DNA of 64,000 nt from an uncultured Coriobacteriaceae bacterium. Lineage in GTDB: Bacteria; Actinomycetota; Coriobacteriia; Coriobacteriales; Atopobiaceae. The notes beneath the pieces were generated by a model that worked only from the letters and a program-made list of their open reading frames with translations, did no database searches and was not told the DNA's origin. Location: assembly GCA_902788705.1 (NCBI GenBank), contig CADALE010000002.1, positions 1 to 64,000 of the forward strand, written 5' to 3'. The position numbers and the translations under genes were made by a program. This document shows positions 62,679 to 64,000 of this stretch, piece after piece (position 1 is the first letter of the stretch; the number at the start of each line of letters is the position of its first letter).

Positions 62679-63860
62679 CTAAAAAACGAGCGTGTCGACG
62701 CGGCCCAGCAGCTCGCACAGGCGACTCTCGCAGGCCTTGATCTGGGCCCTGCCCTGCTCGTCCTCCATGCCGCCGCGACGGATGGCGCGGCGCATCATGC
62801 GCATGAGCCCCACCACGATGGCCTTCTCCTCAACCGAACGCACCGTGGCCTCGTCGGCGTCATCCAGGTACAGGCGCAGCATGGTGTTCCACAGGGCCTC
62901 GCTGGTCTCGAACGGGATGCCCATGAAGTTCTCGATGATGCTGTGGTCGGTGAGGCCGAAGCCCACGTAGGCGTTGTACATGGAGGCCAGCTCGAACACG
63001 GGATGCCCGTGGCAGAGGGTGTCCATGTCGATGAGCAGGCTCTCGCCGTTTTGCACCATCACGTTCTTGATGTGGTAGTCGCCATGCATCATGTGCAGGT
63101 CTTCCGGCACGGCCTCGACGAGCGACACCAGCTTCTGGCCCTGCTCGGCCGGCAGGTAGTCAACCAGGTACTGCGCCCACCCCAGGGCCACGTCGCGCAT
63201 GCTGGGCATCGAGTTTGCGTCCACCAGGGTGCCGTGGATGATCTTGAGCAGGTCGACCGACATGCGGGAGATCTCGTCCACCGTCTTCTCGCCCGCGATG
63301 AGCAGCTTGGCATACGACTTGGCGTTAAGCAGCTCGAACACCGAGCCGTAGCCCTCGCCCACCCGCACCACGTCGTAGGGGATGGCGGTGGGCACGCCAC
63401 GCACGAACGCGGTGCGCGCCAGCTCGCGCTCGCGTCGGATCTCGGGCAACGAGTCGGGATTGAGGTACACCTTCACGATGGTCTCGGGGTCGATGCGGTA
63501 CACCTTGCCGTTGGCGCCCTGGCCGATGACCTCGCACCCCTCCACCGAGATCCTTCGGTAAGCCTTCGACACGTCGAACATCTCGGTGAAGCCCGTCATC
63601 TCGAACACCTCGTACACCGCCGACGAGGCGTTCGAGATGTGCAGCCTGCCCACCGACTTCGCAAGGCGCAGCACCACGCGCAGGCCGGCACTGGAGATGT
63701 ACTCGAGCTCGTCGCAGTCCAGCACCGCCTCGGCATAGCGCTTCGACGCCAGCGCGCCTTGTATCTCGAGTTCGAGGGCAGAGGCGTTCGTCGAGTCAAC
63801 CCGGCCCGCGACGCTGATGGTGATGACGTCGCCATCGATCGTGTAGCCCATGGTGGCCAT
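62679..63860 (-). CDS. STAS domain fused to an aminoglycoside-phosphotransferase-like kinase
   Basis: 393 residues. Residues 1-100 are a STAS domain (LEYISSAGLRVVL, Ser56/57) related to the lone STAS protein at 59.7-60.0 kb. Residues 105-390 are a protein-kinase-like/APH fold: VIGQGANGKVYRIDPETIVKVY (glycine loop and Lys), HGDYHIKNVMV (catalytic loop) and LLIDMDTLCHGHPVFEL (metal Asp). The kinase part resembles the TIGR02172 paralogous family. It may phosphorylate STAS partners or a small molecule; unknown. The start follows the preceding stop directly (TAGATG), indicating coupling; ATG at 63851 is an alternative. Confidence 0.8.
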   Translation of the reverse strand: MATMGYTIDGDVITISVAGRVDSTNASALELEIQGALASKRYAEAVLDCDELEYISSAGLRVVLRLAKSVGRLHISNASSAVYEVFEMTGFTEMFDVSKAYRRISVEGCEVIGQGANGKVYRIDPETIVKVYLNPDSLPEIRRERELARTAFVRGVPTAIPYDVVRVGEGYGSVFELLNAKSYAKLLIAGEKTVDEISRMSVDLLKIIHGTLVDANSMPSMRDVALGWAQYLVDYLPAEQGQKLVSLVEAVPEDLHMMHGDYHIKNVMVQNGESLLIDMDTLCHGHPVFELASMYNAYVGFGLTDHSIIENFMGIPFETSEALWNTMLRLYLDDADEATVRSVEEKAIVVGLMRMMRRAIRRGGMEDEQGRAQIKACESRLCELLGRVDTLVF

Positions 63861-64000
63861 CTACCTCACATCCTTAAAGACGATCTCGGTAAGGCGGTCG
63901 TACTCGCGCCAGGCGGCCGTATCGCTTAGGTCGCGCAGGGCCTGGGCGATGGAGCGGTAGTACCACGCCTGCTTGCGTGGGTCCTTCTGGTTGAAATTGG
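63861..64000 (-). CDS. 3' end of an unknown gene, start outside the window
   Basis: The minus-strand frame stays open from base 64000 and ends at TAG (63861-63863), giving NFNQKDPRKQAWYYRSIAQAL ... WREYDRLTEIVFKDVR. It ends one base before the ATG of the STAS-kinase gene, so it is the upstream gene of the same operon. Too short to assign a family. Confidence 0.6.
   Translation of the reverse strand, partial: NFNQKDPRKQAWYYRSIAQALRDLSDTAAWREYDRLTEIVFKDVR

Overview
The window is GC-rich, densely coding chromosomal DNA from an actinobacterium. The gene set (split gcvPA/gcvPB with a tandem glycine riboswitch, a small DUF6440 phage protein, a 'Hsp90-like' small CDCxxC protein, fused cellulase/cellulose synthase, SpoIIE/STAS modules, many EreA-type and aldo/keto reductase genes) and the AGGAG-type ribosome sites suggest a gut or oral Coriobacteriia member, probably Olsenella/Atopobiaceae-like. 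The taxon is an inference from gene content only.

Layout. 1-5.4 kb: chromosomal genes (CDP-alcohol phosphatidyltransferase cut by the window edge, GNAT, TetR + KTR zinc-ribbon pair, flavodoxin-like reductase, small membrane protein, erythromycin-esterase-like protein running in frame into an XRE/zinc-ribbon regulator, and a 5'-truncated RibD/DHFR-like gene). 5.4-14.1 kb: a prophage remnant that keeps only its distal part: frameshifted tail gene, BppU-like protein with a 28-triplet collagen stretch, DUF285-like tail protein, holin candidates, CHAP endolysin and small membrane proteins, with two minus-strand cargo (moron) blocks. 14.2-17.0 kb: an IS3-type element with 12-bp terminal inverted repeats abutting the 3' half of a GmrSD-type restriction gene that also carries a frameshift and a stop codon. 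17.1-21.0 kb: an AT-richer three-gene SPFH / membrane / zinc-ribbon operon beside a small serine recombinase. 21-24.2 kb and 28.9-29.9 kb are gene graveyards with recognisable fragments (second copy of the esterase tail, DUF4143 ATPase, glycoside hydrolase, alpha/beta hydrolase, methyltransferase, GNAT).

24.3-41 kb: ordinary accessory metabolism and regulation: TetR + CPBP protease, two aldo/keto reductases with a divergent LysR regulator, a split chromate transporter, MalQ, a large adenosine-deaminase-like protein with a C-terminal Rossmann (SLOG-like) domain, an SDR, a PD-(D/E)XK + Fe-S helicase fusion and a small CDCxxC protein with an in-frame amber codon. 41-51.3 kb is almost entirely minus strand: a YdcF-type membrane protein, HAD phosphatase, MgtC, and the glycine-cleavage operon (riboswitch-gcvT-gcvH-gcvPA-gcvPB-lplA-lpd), which gives a complete glycine cleavage system with lipoate salvage.

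52-64 kb: a 100-bp-period array of nested inverted repeats between two divergent genes, glycogen synthase with a long Ala/Pro/Glu-rich N-terminal extension, a single-chain GH5 cellulase + BcsA-like cellulose synthase, and a minus-strand partner-switching block (STAS-kinase fusion, membrane SpoIIE phosphatase/HATPase, lone STAS protein, then a PTS-IIB/ROK-like fusion). Most interesting for follow-up are the deaminase-SLOG protein, the repeat array, the SPFH operon and the STAS/kinase signalling block.
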